From NCBI RefSeq assembly GCF_002028455.1, contig NZ_MWUM01000008.1, positions 151,046-215,045 of the forward strand: a DNA stretch of 64,000 nucleotides. The letters are read 5' to 3'. Each line of letters opens with the position of its first letter. Position 1 is the stretch's first letter. A program made the position numbers and the translations under genes. The notes beneath the pieces were generated by a model, which worked only from the letters and a program-made list of their open reading frames with translations, ran no database searches and was not told where the DNA came from. Shown here one piece after another: positions 54,268 through 62,493 of this stretch. This DNA is from Zoogloea sp. LCSB751 (GTDB taxonomy: Bacteria; Pseudomonadota; Gammaproteobacteria; Burkholderiales; Rhodocyclaceae).

Positions 54268-55491
54268 TCAGGCGGCGAGGAACAGCATCAGCAGTTCGTT
54301 GAGGAAGTGGCGGCCCTTGGCGGACGGGCGCAGGGTGTCGTCATCGATCTCGATCAACCCCTGCTGGCGGGCCTTCAGCAGGCCTTCCTCGGCGGCCTCG
54401 AAGGGCAGGCCGGTACGCTCGGAGAACAACCGGCGGGGCACGCCCTTGTTGAGGCGCAGCGCGTTCATCATGAACTCGAAGGGCAGTTCGTCGGTGCCGA
54501 TGCTGCGCCGCTCCTGTACGAAGGCACCGCTGTCGCGGGCCGCCAGGTAGGCCGCCGGATGCTTGGGGCGGGTTTCGCGCACGATGCCTTCGTGGGACGA
54601 CAGCTTGCCGTGGGCGCCGGCGCCGATGCCCAGGTAGTCGCCGAAGGTCCAGTAGTTGAGGTTGTGGCGGCACTCCCGCTGCGGCTTGGCGAAGGCCGAG
54701 GTCTCGTAGTGGCCGTAGCCGGCTGCGGCCAGGCGCGCCTCGACGAGGTCCTGCATGTCGGCGGACAGGTCGGGATCGGGCACTTCCGGCGGGTTGGCGG
54801 CGAAGGCGGTGTTGGGTTCCAGCGTCAGGTGGTAGCAGGACAGGTGCTGGGGTCCGAGGGCCAGCGCGGTGCCGAGATCGGCCTCCGCTTCGGCGAGGGT
54901 CTGGCCGGGCAGCGCGTACATCAGGTCGAGGTTGACCGCCTCGAAATGGCTCAGCGCCGCTTCGGCCGCGGCGATGGCGTCGGTGCGGCCATGGATGCGC
55001 CCGAGGGCCTGCAGGTGGCGGTCGTCGAAACTCTGGATGCCGACCGACAGGCGATTGATGCCGGCCTGGCGGAAGGCGCGGAAACGCCCGGAATCGACGG
55101 TGCCCGGGTTGGCTTCGAGCGTGATCTCGGCCTGCGGGTCGAGCTGCACGCGCATGCGGATCGCGGTGAGCAGCTCGTCCAGCCCGTCGGGGGTGATCAG
55201 GCTCGGCGTGCCGCCACCGATGAAGATGGTGTGCACGCGGCGGCCCCAGATCTGCGGTAGCGCGCTTTCCAGGTCGGCTACCAGGGCCTCGATGTAGGCC
55301 TTCTCGGGAATGCCCTCGTCCTTGACCGCGTGGGAATTGAAGTCGCAGTACGGGCACTTGCGCACGCACCACGGGAAATGCACGTACAGGGACAGGGGCG
55401 GCGACGCGGTGAGGCGGGACTCCCAGCGGCCATCGGCGGATTTCGGCGCGGCGGCCCTGGGAGTGATCGGGATGATCCGGTTTTCGGGCAT
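54268..55491 (-). CDS. hemW: HemW heme chaperone-like radical SAM protein
   Basis: The 407-residue protein has SLYVHFPWCVRKCPYCDFNSH (CxxxCxxC plus the extra Cys), FIGGGTPSLI, LEANPGT, RLSVGIQSFDD and LMYALPGQT, the HemN-like signatures of HemW. HemW binds heme and delivers it to enzymes; it is not a coproporphyrinogen oxidase. The gene order rph-rdgB-hemW is conserved in betaproteobacteria. Confidence 0.94.
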   Translation of the reverse strand: MPENRIIPITPRAAAPKSADGRWESRLTASPPLSLYVHFPWCVRKCPYCDFNSHAVKDEGIPEKAYIEALVADLESALPQIWGRRVHTIFIGGGTPSLITPDGLDELLTAIRMRVQLDPQAEITLEANPGTVDSGRFRAFRQAGINRLSVGIQSFDDRHLQALGRIHGRTDAIAAAEAALSHFEAVNLDLMYALPGQTLAEAEADLGTALALGPQHLSCYHLTLEPNTAFAANPPEVPDPDLSADMQDLVEARLAAAGYGHYETSAFAKPQRECRHNLNYWTFGDYLGIGAGAHGKLSSHEGIVRETRPKHPAAYLAARDSGAFVQERRSIGTDELPFEFMMNALRLNKGVPRRLFSERTGLPFEAAEEGLLKARQQGLIEIDDDTLRPSAKGRHFLNELLMLFLAA

Positions 55492-55516
55492 GGAGCGTGA
55501 TGCGTGGAGCGGGGGC

Positions 55517-56110
55517 TCAGCTCTGTTCGGCGCGCAGCTTGTCGAGCAACTGGCGGAAGGCGGAGCCCCGGTGGGACAGGACGTTCTTGAGTTCGTGCGG
55601 GATCTCGGCGGCGGTCTGCTCCAGGTCGGTGACGAGGAACAGCGGGTCGTAGCCGAAACCACCCTTGCCGCGCGGCGCGGGCAGGATCTCGCCGTGCCAT
55701 TCGCCGCAGGCGATCAGCGGCTGCGGGTCGTCGGCGTGGCGGACGAGAGCCAGCGCGCAGTAGAAGCGCGCGCGGCGGTCGGCCTGGCCAGCCAGGCGTT
55801 CGAGCAGTAGTGCGTTGTTGCGTTCGTCGGACTTGGGCTCGCCGGCAAAGCGTGCCGACAGCACGCCTGGCGCGCCGCCCAGTACGTCCACGCACAGCCC
55901 GGAGTCGTCGGCGAGGGCCGGCAAACCGGTGGCGCGGGACGCGTGGCGGGCCTTGGCGAGGGCGTTCTCGACGAAGCTGGGATGCGGCTCCTCGGCCTCG
56001 CTGACGTTGAAGGCCGACTGGGGCAGCACTTCGATGCCGAGCGGGGCGAGCAGTGCGGAGAGTTCCTTGAGTTTGCCGGCGTTGCCGCTGGCCAGGACGA
56101 GCTGTTTCAT
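55517..56110 (-). CDS. rdgB: dITP/XTP pyrophosphatase RdgB
   Basis: The 197-residue protein has LASGNAGKLKEL, FVENALAKARHASRATGLPALADDSGL and GKGGFGYDPLFLV, the complete HAM1/RdgB motif set. It hydrolyses non-canonical purine triphosphates. The start at 56110 is preceded by GGAGGATC. It lies 22 bases after rph. Confidence 0.96.
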   Translation of the reverse strand: MKQLVLASGNAGKLKELSALLAPLGIEVLPQSAFNVSEAEEPHPSFVENALAKARHASRATGLPALADDSGLCVDVLGGAPGVLSARFAGEPKSDERNNALLLERLAGQADRRARFYCALALVRHADDPQPLIACGEWHGEILPAPRGKGGFGYDPLFLVTDLEQTAAEIPHELKNVLSHRGSAFRQLLDKLRAEQS

Positions 56111-56132
56111 GGCGCCAGATCCTCCGTGGGCT

Positions 56133-56879
56133 TCAGGCGCCAATGCCGAGCGCCTTTTTCTGTTCGACGACCAATTGGGCCACGCCGGCGGCGGCGAGTT
56201 CCAGCAGGCTGTCGAGTTCGGTACGGGAGAAGGGTGTGCCTTCGGCGGTGCCCTGCACTTCGACGAAGCCGCCGCTGCCGGTCATCACCACGTTCATGTC
56301 GGTGTCGCCGCCGGAGTCTTCCGGGTAGTCGAGATCGAGCACCGGGACGCCCTTGTAGATGCCGACGGAGATGGCGGCGACGAAGTCGCGCATCGGGTTG
56401 GCGGGCAGCTTGCCGGCCTTGACCAGGCCTTCGAGGGCGTCATGGACGGCGATGCAGGCGCCGGTGATGGACGCCGTGCGGGTGCCGCCGTCGGCCTGCA
56501 GCACGTCGCAGTCGATGGTGATCTGGCGTTCGCCGAGGGCTTCCATGTCCACCACGGCGCGCAGGCTGCGGCCGATCAGGCGCTGGATCTCCTGGGTGCG
56601 GCCGCTCTGCTTGCCCTTGGCGGCTTCCCGCGGGCTGCGGGTGTGGGTGGAGCGGGGCAGCATGCCGTACTCGGCGGTCAGCCAGCCCTGGCCCTTGCCG
56701 CGCAGGAAGGGCGGCACGCTTTCCTCGACGCTGGCGGTGCACAGCACGCGGGTGTCGCCGAATTCGATCAGCACCGAGCCTTCGGCGTGGCGGGTGAAGC
56801 CGCGGGTGATGCGGATCGGACGGAGGGCGGCGGGCGCGCGGCCGCTGGGGCGGGTGAAGGTGTCGGAGGCGGTGGTCAT
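56133..56879 (-). CDS. rph: Ribonuclease PH
   Basis: The 248-residue protein has [89 protein letters not shown] in register (here only as separate motifs: [31 protein letters not shown]) and [17 protein letters not shown] [13 protein letters not shown]. It trims tRNA 3' ends phosphorolytically. It is the last core gene before the accessory island. Confidence 0.96.
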   Translation of the reverse strand: MTTASDTFTRPSGRAPAALRPIRITRGFTRHAEGSVLIEFGDTRVLCTASVEESVPPFLRGKGQGWLTAEYGMLPRSTHTRSPREAAKGKQSGRTQEIQRLIGRSLRAVVDMEALGERQITIDCDVLQADGGTRTASITGACIAVHDALEGLVKAGKLPANPMRDFVAAISVGIYKGVPVLDLDYPEDSGGDTDMNVVMTGSGGFVEVQGTAEGTPFSRTELDSLLELAAAGVAQLVVEQKKALGIGA

Positions 56880-57057
56880 TTGAATTTGTGGATGGATTCT
56901 TGGGTTTGTAGCTGAAGGCCTTGTGCAAAAAGGCTTTCTGGTGTTTTGCTCTTGGCGTGGCTACACGTTTAGCTACACAGATTACTTCGGTTAGCTTCCA
57001 TTGTAGCCAGTGCTCACATCTGGTGTGTGGGCCGCGGATATTTCACTCCGTTGGGGC

Positions 57058-57618
57058 TCAATCTTTCGCGCAGGCGCGCTTCACGCTTGCGACGGAGATT
57101 CCAAAGTGTTCGGCCGTCGCCTTGATGCTGGCGGAGTTCTCCGTACGCCACGCGACCACCTCGGCATCATTCACCGTTTTCTTGCGCCCCAGGTGCTTGC
57201 CCTCCGCTCGTGCCCGCTCCAGCCCGGCGAGCTGACGAGCCTTCAGGTTCTCCCGTTCCAGTTCCGCCACTGCAGCCAGCATCGTGAGCATGAGTTTCCC
57301 GGCAGGCGTCGCCAGGTCGAAGCCTTCCCGCATCGAAATGACCGAGGCGCCGGTCTCTTTCAAGGCTTCGACGGTGTTCAGCACATCCAGGGTGTTACGG
57401 CCGAGGCGATCGATTGCCGCGACCACGACTACATCACCTTCCCGCACGTACGTGAGGAGCGCCGACAAACCCGCCCGCTGAGTCGCTGCCACCGTACCCG
57501 ACACGCCATCGTCGGTGAACCACTTATCCACCTTGTAGCGTTCAGCGATGGTGCGCCGCTGGTTCTCGCAGGTCTGGTCGTCGGTGGAGACGCGGGTATA
57601 GGCAACGATGGCGGACAT
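57058..57618 (-). CDS. Serine resolvase/invertase-family recombinase
   Basis: The 186-residue protein starts MSAIVAYTRVSTDDQTCENQR with catalytic Ser11, then AIDRLGRNTLDVLNTVEAL, EGFDLATPAGKLMLTMLAAVAELERENLKARQLAGLERARAEGKHLGRK and a C-terminal HTH (IKATAEHFGISVASVKRA). The length and order fit Tn3-type resolvases. It is the first gene of the island and faces a repeat-rich region that may be its recombination site. Confidence 0.92.
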   Translation of the reverse strand: MSAIVAYTRVSTDDQTCENQRRTIAERYKVDKWFTDDGVSGTVAATQRAGLSALLTYVREGDVVVVAAIDRLGRNTLDVLNTVEALKETGASVISMREGFDLATPAGKLMLTMLAAVAELERENLKARQLAGLERARAEGKHLGRKKTVNDAEVVAWRTENSASIKATAEHFGISVASVKRACAKD

Positions 57619-57633
57619 GGCAGGCCTCTATGT

Positions 57634-57730
57634 GGCTCAAAATCTATAGCTCACATAATGGGCTAGCTCAAAATAGAAAACAACTTATTTGAGCCATCTG
57701 TCTCGGGGCTGTTTCGGGGTAGCTCAAAAG
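57634..57730. repeat. Candidate res site: repeated WGCTCA motifs
   Basis: Five related motifs lie within 97 bases just upstream of the resolvase start: GGCTCAAAAT (57634), TAGCTCACATAAT (57647), TAGCTCAAAAT (57664), the inverted ATTTGAGCC (57687) and TAGCTCAAAAG (57720). The outer GGCTCAAAAT and ATTTGAGCC are inverted repeats. This arrangement resembles resolvase binding sites, but spacing differs from the textbook Tn3 res. Confidence 0.55.
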
Positions 57731-57808
57731 GTAAGGGTTTTGATCCTTATTCCTACATGCTCAGTAAGAAATCCCACTGCGCGCGCAGGCTTGCTTCGGA
57801 TGACCCAC

Positions 57809-60058
57809 TTACGTCTGAATTTGCGCTCGCAGCATGACCCTGCTAAGTACATTGAATTGATTGAGTACGCGCGCGGAAAGATCATTCACCTCGGGCACCT
57901 TGATGCGGACGATCAACGCAAAGGGGAGCGCGCTCGGCTGCTGCTCGACGGGTAAAGGTTCGCCATCCGCGTCTTTTAAGACGTCTGCATCAGGGGCCCC
58001 CTCGTCGCGCCCCTGATAACGGATCACGAAGCAGGGGTCAGTCATTTCGCTGACCTCGATGCTGCGCTGATGATGCCTGCAAGTCTCCCATTTCAGTGCA
58101 TCCCCCCGCAGGGTCTGCTCTGCATCGAACTTAGTTTTGCTGAAGAAACTTTTCGACTTTTTGCCATTCGGCTGGAAACGGATCTCGAGGCCCGCCCTGG
58201 TATAGCTCACGGGGTGGGCCGGATCCACAGGAGCGCGATAGGCAAACGTCGCAGCAATGATGAGCTTAAGTTCCGGCGGCAATCCTGACGGCAGCGGAAT
58301 CTTTGCTTTCAAGGGCGATCCCTTTGCTATGAGGCCCTGATACATGACCACGACTTCGTCTTCAGGCGAATAGAGAATATCTTCGACTTCGGCGGGAAGC
58401 ACTCCCCATCCGACCTCGGTCTGATCATGCCGGTAAGGATTGAACTGGGCGCGAGAAACCAGCAAGGCGTGCAGCATGATCGGATCGATCGGCTCATGCA
58501 CTGTGGCCCGCACGCCTGCAGCCAGCCGCAAGGCCAGCGGCGCAGCATAGCTGGTCCCGGCACGATGGCGGATGACGCGAGAAACAGGATCGACGATACG
58601 CATCAGGTTAGTGGCTGATCCGCCGAAGGCCACCGCATCGGGCTTGACCAAACCGGGGCTACGGCCCGGCCCCAAGCAACTATAGAAAGCCCGCGCCGCC
58701 TTGCCGTGGTGATCATCACTGGCGCCCACCGCAAAGGCATTGACAGCATCTCCAGGCGGCTGGATGCGACCTAGATCCGTCCCCTGATCACCATCGTTGC
58801 CCACAGCTACGGTCATGAACAGGTCTCCGAAGGACAGAAAGTCATCCAACCGCACCGTCCATTCGTGAGGATCATCATCCAGAATAGGAACGCGAGGCCC
58901 CAGGCTCAAATTCGCAAGCTCATAGGGATACCCGCTATCCCGTGCTGCCTGGAGGGTACCGATGATCCTGTCGATAACGTCAGCGACCTGCATGTCGCCA
59001 GAGATACTGGGAAGCACCCGCACATGATCGACGTTGCAGTAAGGCGGCGCAATTGTGTGCTGCGTCGGCCCAATGGCGCCAAAAAGGAAGGCTGACGTTA
59101 CCGCTTGGCCATGCTCCAGATGACTAGGCTCGGCGGCGTCTAAATCCGACGCATCGAGCGCGTTCACCCACGGCAACAGTTTTGGGGTAAAACCACCGTC
59201 GAAAATTACAGCCCTGAGAGACTCATCCATGGCCGCCCCCTCCGGAAGCGGCGGGGCAAACGCCAGCGATCGGGTTAGCCCCTGATCCGGAGTAATGGGA
59301 TCATCCGTCAGCACCGGCATGTTGCGGATAGCCCGCAAATGGGTGAAGGATTCGATGACGCCAACAAATTCCCGCGCTGCGTCGGCTCCGATCTGCAAAG
59401 GCAAGAACGTCAGCCCACCAATTGTCCTGGCGCGCCGATCATCAAAGCGGGCGTTCAGCCTCCGAGCCAGATCAAAGAATGCACGGTTGATATCCGGATC
59501 GTGGACCGCGGCATGCAGCACAACCTCGACATTGCCGTCGAACTCCGTGAAATTCAGCCCCTGCTTACGATCCTGCGGCAAAAACGGATCAATGCTCTCC
59601 AGCCGAGCAAATCCATTCTGAACTGTCTTGGGTGTCGCAGCGCCGGCAAGCAACGCTGATGCCCTTACAAAGTTTTCAGCCGTACCTGCCACGATGAGCG
59701 TGGCGGTCGGCAGGCGCTTCGGCGGCTTTCCGTACACCATCTTGCGCGGCGTGACATCGACCGCGCGTGACCCCAGAAGCCTCAGTCCAGTGTTTTTCAG
59801 CAGCGACTCAGGGAAGTAGGTCTTGGCCAGAAACTCCGGATGGATGGTGAGCTTGGCGGCAATTTCTCTACGCGGCGCAAGTTTCGGATCGCGGTGCAGC
59901 GCAGTCTGGGCCAGTTTGTCCAGCGTCGGCCCCAAAAGGGAGCGCTGATGCTCGATTGAGTAAGGTGGCGGCTTACTTTCGCTACGGCCCCCCCAGTCAC
60001 CGTTTTCGATGAGCTGCTCGCCCTTGCCAATCAACAGATTCCCTGTAGGCTCAGCCAT
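57809..60058 (-). CDS. ietS: IetS-like subtilisin (S8) protease of a defence module
   Basis: The 749-residue protein has the subtilase triad: Asp287 in RAVIFDGGF, His316 in SHLEHGQAVTSAFLFG, Ser503 in HRAGTSYAAPLALRLAAG, with oxyanion Asn421 in VAVGNDGDQG. The first ~280 residues are an unfamiliar N-terminal region. No signal peptide is seen, so it acts in the cytoplasm. It follows the AAA ATPase gene by 10 bases, with its strong Shine-Dalgarno (AAGGAGAG) overlapping the ATPase stop. The ATPase-plus-subtilase pair matches the IetAS anti-phage system. Confidence 0.8.
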   Translation of the reverse strand: MAEPTGNLLIGKGEQLIENGDWGGRSESKPPPYSIEHQRSLLGPTLDKLAQTALHRDPKLAPRREIAAKLTIHPEFLAKTYFPESLLKNTGLRLLGSRAVDVTPRKMVYGKPPKRLPTATLIVAGTAENFVRASALLAGAATPKTVQNGFARLESIDPFLPQDRKQGLNFTEFDGNVEVVLHAAVHDPDINRAFFDLARRLNARFDDRRARTIGGLTFLPLQIGADAAREFVGVIESFTHLRAIRNMPVLTDDPITPDQGLTRSLAFAPPLPEGAAMDESLRAVIFDGGFTPKLLPWVNALDASDLDAAEPSHLEHGQAVTSAFLFGAIGPTQHTIAPPYCNVDHVRVLPSISGDMQVADVIDRIIGTLQAARDSGYPYELANLSLGPRVPILDDDPHEWTVRLDDFLSFGDLFMTVAVGNDGDQGTDLGRIQPPGDAVNAFAVGASDDHHGKAARAFYSCLGPGRSPGLVKPDAVAFGGSATNLMRIVDPVSRVIRHRAGTSYAAPLALRLAAGVRATVHEPIDPIMLHALLVSRAQFNPYRHDQTEVGWGVLPAEVEDILYSPEDEVVVMYQGLIAKGSPLKAKIPLPSGLPPELKLIIAATFAYRAPVDPAHPVSYTRAGLEIRFQPNGKKSKSFFSKTKFDAEQTLRGDALKWETCRHHQRSIEVSEMTDPCFVIRYQGRDEGAPDADVLKDADGEPLPVEQQPSALPFALIVRIKVPEVNDLSARVLNQFNVLSRVMLRAQIQT

Positions 60059-60068
60059 GACTCTCTCC

Positions 60069-61136
60069 TTAAATTTCCTTCAGATCGCGCAAGACGGTGG
60101 TATGGGTGGTGCCCAGCTGTCGAGCAATCTGGTGCGCACTTTGTCCGTCGGCATGGAGCAGGCGAACCATCTCCCGGCGGGCCTGCCTGCTCGATTTTTG
60201 ATGCTGCAGCTCCTGCGCGCACAGCTGCAATGCCGTTGTGAAATTCATGCAATCCAGCAATGCGCGCTTTCTGGCCTGCGTGACCAAGCGGGTCACATCT
60301 GACAGTGGGCGCCCCTCGAGCTTTGGCGCAAGGGAAGTCGACAATGGACCAGGCACATCCAGCGCCCTGAGAATCTGAACGATCTGGTCACGCGCGGGCG
60401 CCGGGAACCGGATGTTCAACTCGAAGCGGCGCAACATCGCCGGGTCGAGCAAGTCCTCAAAGTTGGTTGCCGCAATCAGGAGCGACGGGCCACTCCACGA
60501 ATCCACCGCTTGTAGCAACACATTCACGACGCGCTTCAACTCACCCACATCCTGCTGATCATCGCGGCGCTTCCCCAAGGCATCGAATTCATCAAGAAAC
60601 AGTACGCAAGGCGTCGTCCGAGCAAACTCGAGAGCCTGAGTGATGTTCTGCCCTGTCTTCCCGAGATAGCTGCTGATGGTGGCGGATATGTTCAACGTGG
60701 CCAGCGGCAATCCCAATTTCAGCGCGACCCAACGCGCCGCCAGTGTTTTGCCAACGCCCGGAGGCCCCTGCAGCAGGACGGTTCGCACAGGCAACAGCCC
60801 GGCCTCTTGCAATATTGATAGTGACGCCCACTCGGCTGTCAATCGATGCAAATTGCTCTCAACCATGTCGGGCCAGATGGGCTCCTGTGGCAACACAGGG
60901 CACTCTTCAATAATCAGCACTTCTGGCGCATCTGACCTCGGAACAACATTTGGGGCAAAGCGGGTCAAGGAGCTCGGAGCAGCATTCAACCCCGCAGAGA
61001 TTGCTTCGGAAAGGTCCGGGGCTATTTTTCGCATCAACTGAGCAAGCCGCATTCCGCGCAGCTTGAAGCGAGTGGCGTGACCGCTGGCGCCTTCCTGCAT
61101 CAGCGCAAACCATTCCTTGTGTAGCTCTTCTTTCAT
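60069..61136 (-). CDS. ietA: IetA-like AAA+ ATPase with C-terminal HTH
   Basis: From the ATG at 61136 (MKEELHKEWFALMQEG) the protein has 355 residues: an N-terminal helical region, Walker A LLQGPPGVGKTLAARW (about 122-137), Walker B CVLFLDEFDALGKRR, sensor 1 LIAATNFEDLLDPAMLRRFELNIRFP with the Arg pair, and a C-terminal helix-turn-helix (VRLLHADGQSAHQIARQLGTTHTTVLRDLKEI, about 322-355). An in-frame ATG at 61190 lies inside an inverted repeat and is less likely. With the adjacent subtilase it forms an IetAS-type module. The C-terminal HTH could let the ATPase bind DNA and regulate its own promoter. Confidence 0.78.
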   Translation of the reverse strand: MKEELHKEWFALMQEGASGHATRFKLRGMRLAQLMRKIAPDLSEAISAGLNAAPSSLTRFAPNVVPRSDAPEVLIIEECPVLPQEPIWPDMVESNLHRLTAEWASLSILQEAGLLPVRTVLLQGPPGVGKTLAARWVALKLGLPLATLNISATISSYLGKTGQNITQALEFARTTPCVLFLDEFDALGKRRDDQQDVGELKRVVNVLLQAVDSWSGPSLLIAATNFEDLLDPAMLRRFELNIRFPAPARDQIVQILRALDVPGPLSTSLAPKLEGRPLSDVTRLVTQARKRALLDCMNFTTALQLCAQELQHQKSSRQARREMVRLLHADGQSAHQIARQLGTTHTTVLRDLKEI

Positions 61137-61149
61137 TGTCTTTTGGTTC

Positions 61150-61194
61150 AAAATGGAACTTGCTGGAACATTTATTAAATTATGTTCCATTTTT
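61150..61194 (-). promoter_or_regulatory. TGGAAC triple operator-like repeat upstream of ietA
   Basis: On the plus strand AAAATGGAAC (61150), TGGAACAT (61164) and ATGTTCCATTTTT (61182) give two nested perfect inverted repeats: AAAATGGAAC with GTTCCATTTT, and TGGAACAT with ATGTTCCA. The block overlaps the likely ietA promoter or start region. It is a strong candidate binding site for a repressor, possibly the HTH of IetA. Confidence 0.65.
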
Positions 61195-61323
61195 CATCGT
61201 AGCGCTAGAGCACCCGTGCAAGAAAAGGCACTGCCGTCCATCCGGACGCGGACTCATCAACGGATTCAAAGCCGAGAGCTGGTTACTCCCTAGTCGCGGT
61301 TGCGCACAGGAACCTACAAGGCG

Positions 61324-61672
61324 TCGGGCAGGCGCTCGCTGATCCGGTCCGAGAGGAGGCGGTGGATGAACCCGGCACAGGCCGGCCCGACGCCGGCGCC
61401 TGCTGCAGACACTAGGTGCGGTCATGAGCGAAGAAGGCCTGCGCCTCGGGCGGCAGATGGTCGATGAGGGTGCGCCGCTCGCCGGGCCGGGAGCTGCTGG
61501 CATGAATGGCCGCCGGCTGGAAGTCCTGATGCACCGTGACCACGCTGTCGGTGGCGCGCAGCCACAGCCGCTTGCCCACCAGCGCGCAGGGCACCGAGTA
61601 GAGCCCGCACTCGAAGCACACATGGCAGTCCCGATGCACCGCCATCTGGTGCCTTGTGCGGCGTTCTCGCAC
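61324..61672 (-). pseudogene. IS21-family istA transposase remnant
   Basis: The frame from 61672 reads RHQMAVHRDCHVCFECGLYSVPCALVGKRLWLRATDSVV, then PGERRTLIDHLPPEAQAFFAHDRT, matching the C-terminal domain of IS21 IstA. It then meets TAG where the family has Trp, followed in a second frame by VGPACAGFIHRLLSDRISERLPDAL, which continues IstA. So the gene is truncated upstream, has a nonsense change and a frameshift. No istB was found. Confidence 0.75.
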
Positions 61673-61704
61673 AGGCAGGGCGCAGGAATCACCCAGGTGT
61701 CACG

Positions 61705-61930
61705 GGTGCCCGGAACGGGAATCGAACCCGTAAGCCAGGCACCGGGGGAATCGAACCCCCGTCCGAGCTATCGATGTACCCAAACATCGCCGTCCGAGCG
61801 ACGGGAGCGTTTCTTCATAACGCAGCACTGGTTCGATCCCAGTACCGCCCATCTCCAAGATGCGGGACATGGGCCTACATGACCTTGCACCCCATGCAAG
61901 TGCGCGACCTACCCGTTCTATCCATTGAAC
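61705..61930 (-). other. Cluster of chimeric tRNA fragments
   Basis: On the minus strand there are two T-arms with TTCGATT loops and acceptor ends (ACGGG..CCCGT with CCGGGCACC; GGGGG..CCCCC with GGTGCC), a Pro(GGG)-like anticodon arm CTTGC-ATGGGGT-GCAAG (61881-61906 region) and an Arg-like D-arm GTTCAATGGATAGAAC (61915-61930). A plus-strand T-arm with acceptor (ACTGG-TTCGATC-CCAGT-ACCGCCC) lies inside. No complete cloverleaf was found. Confidence 0.6.
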
Positions 61931-62039
61931 TACTGAGCCACCACGAGCAGCACTGGTATCGACCCGTGCATGGTGTGCACGGGGCACTGCAGACAGCACA
62001 ACGCCGGGACAAGCCCGGCGCTGGTGATGAACTGAACGC

Positions 62040-62434
62040 TTACAGGTGCCCGCCGATTGCCAGGCGGGCGATGTAGCCGGAGCGGGTTTCCCCCGCCGCC
62101 TTGGCGGCCCGGTCGAGACGGGAGAGCACCCATCATGGGAGGGCGATGTTCACCCGTTCATCTGATCATCCAGCATGGCCGGATTGATTTCGACCAGCGC
62201 CCAGATCCAGCCAGCGAACGCCGGCTTTCCCTGATGCGCACTGATGGGCTGGGCTGGCGGCACGGCTTCGCCATCGTCCAGCAGCCCCTCGATGTACAGT
62301 TCGATGGCTTCGGGGGCGTGCTCAATGGCCTCATCGAGGGTATCGCCGGCAGAAAAGCAGCCGGGCAGATCGGGCACGACCACACCCCAGGCGTGGGTGT
62401 CGTCTCCGGGTTCGATAGCAATCGGGTAGCGCAT
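62040..62434 (-). pseudogene. Broken hicB antitoxin gene
   Basis: From 62434 (MRYPIAIEPGDDTHAWGVVVPDLPGCFSAGDTL) the frame reads as a HicB antitoxin to DQMNG and stops. In the next frame the missing C-terminus continues as DERVNIALP, a TGA, then WVLSRLDRAAKAAGETRSGYIARLAIGGHL. A four-base loss and a CGA-to-TGA change explain both. GGAGATCC precedes the start. No hicA is present beside it. Confidence 0.75.
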
Positions 62435-62493
62435 TGCCAGGATCTCCATTGCTTCGGGCCGGCTTGCTTCCGGATCGGCTGGCAGTTCTGCCA

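Noticed and set aside
56958..57009. TGGCTACA/TGTAGCCA repeats next to rph as an attachment site
   Set aside because: The repeats are short and no matching copy was found at the other side of the island within the window; evidence is too thin to call.
61745..61770. T-arm GGGGG-TTCGATT-CCCCC as the end of a tmRNA
   Set aside because: No tmRNA 5' end (GGGGCTGA-like) or tag ORF was found nearby; it fits a tRNA fragment.
61424..62076. Plus-strand frames reading GNRTR-like peptides
   Set aside because: They are translations of tRNA fragments, a common false-ORF pattern, and have no start support.
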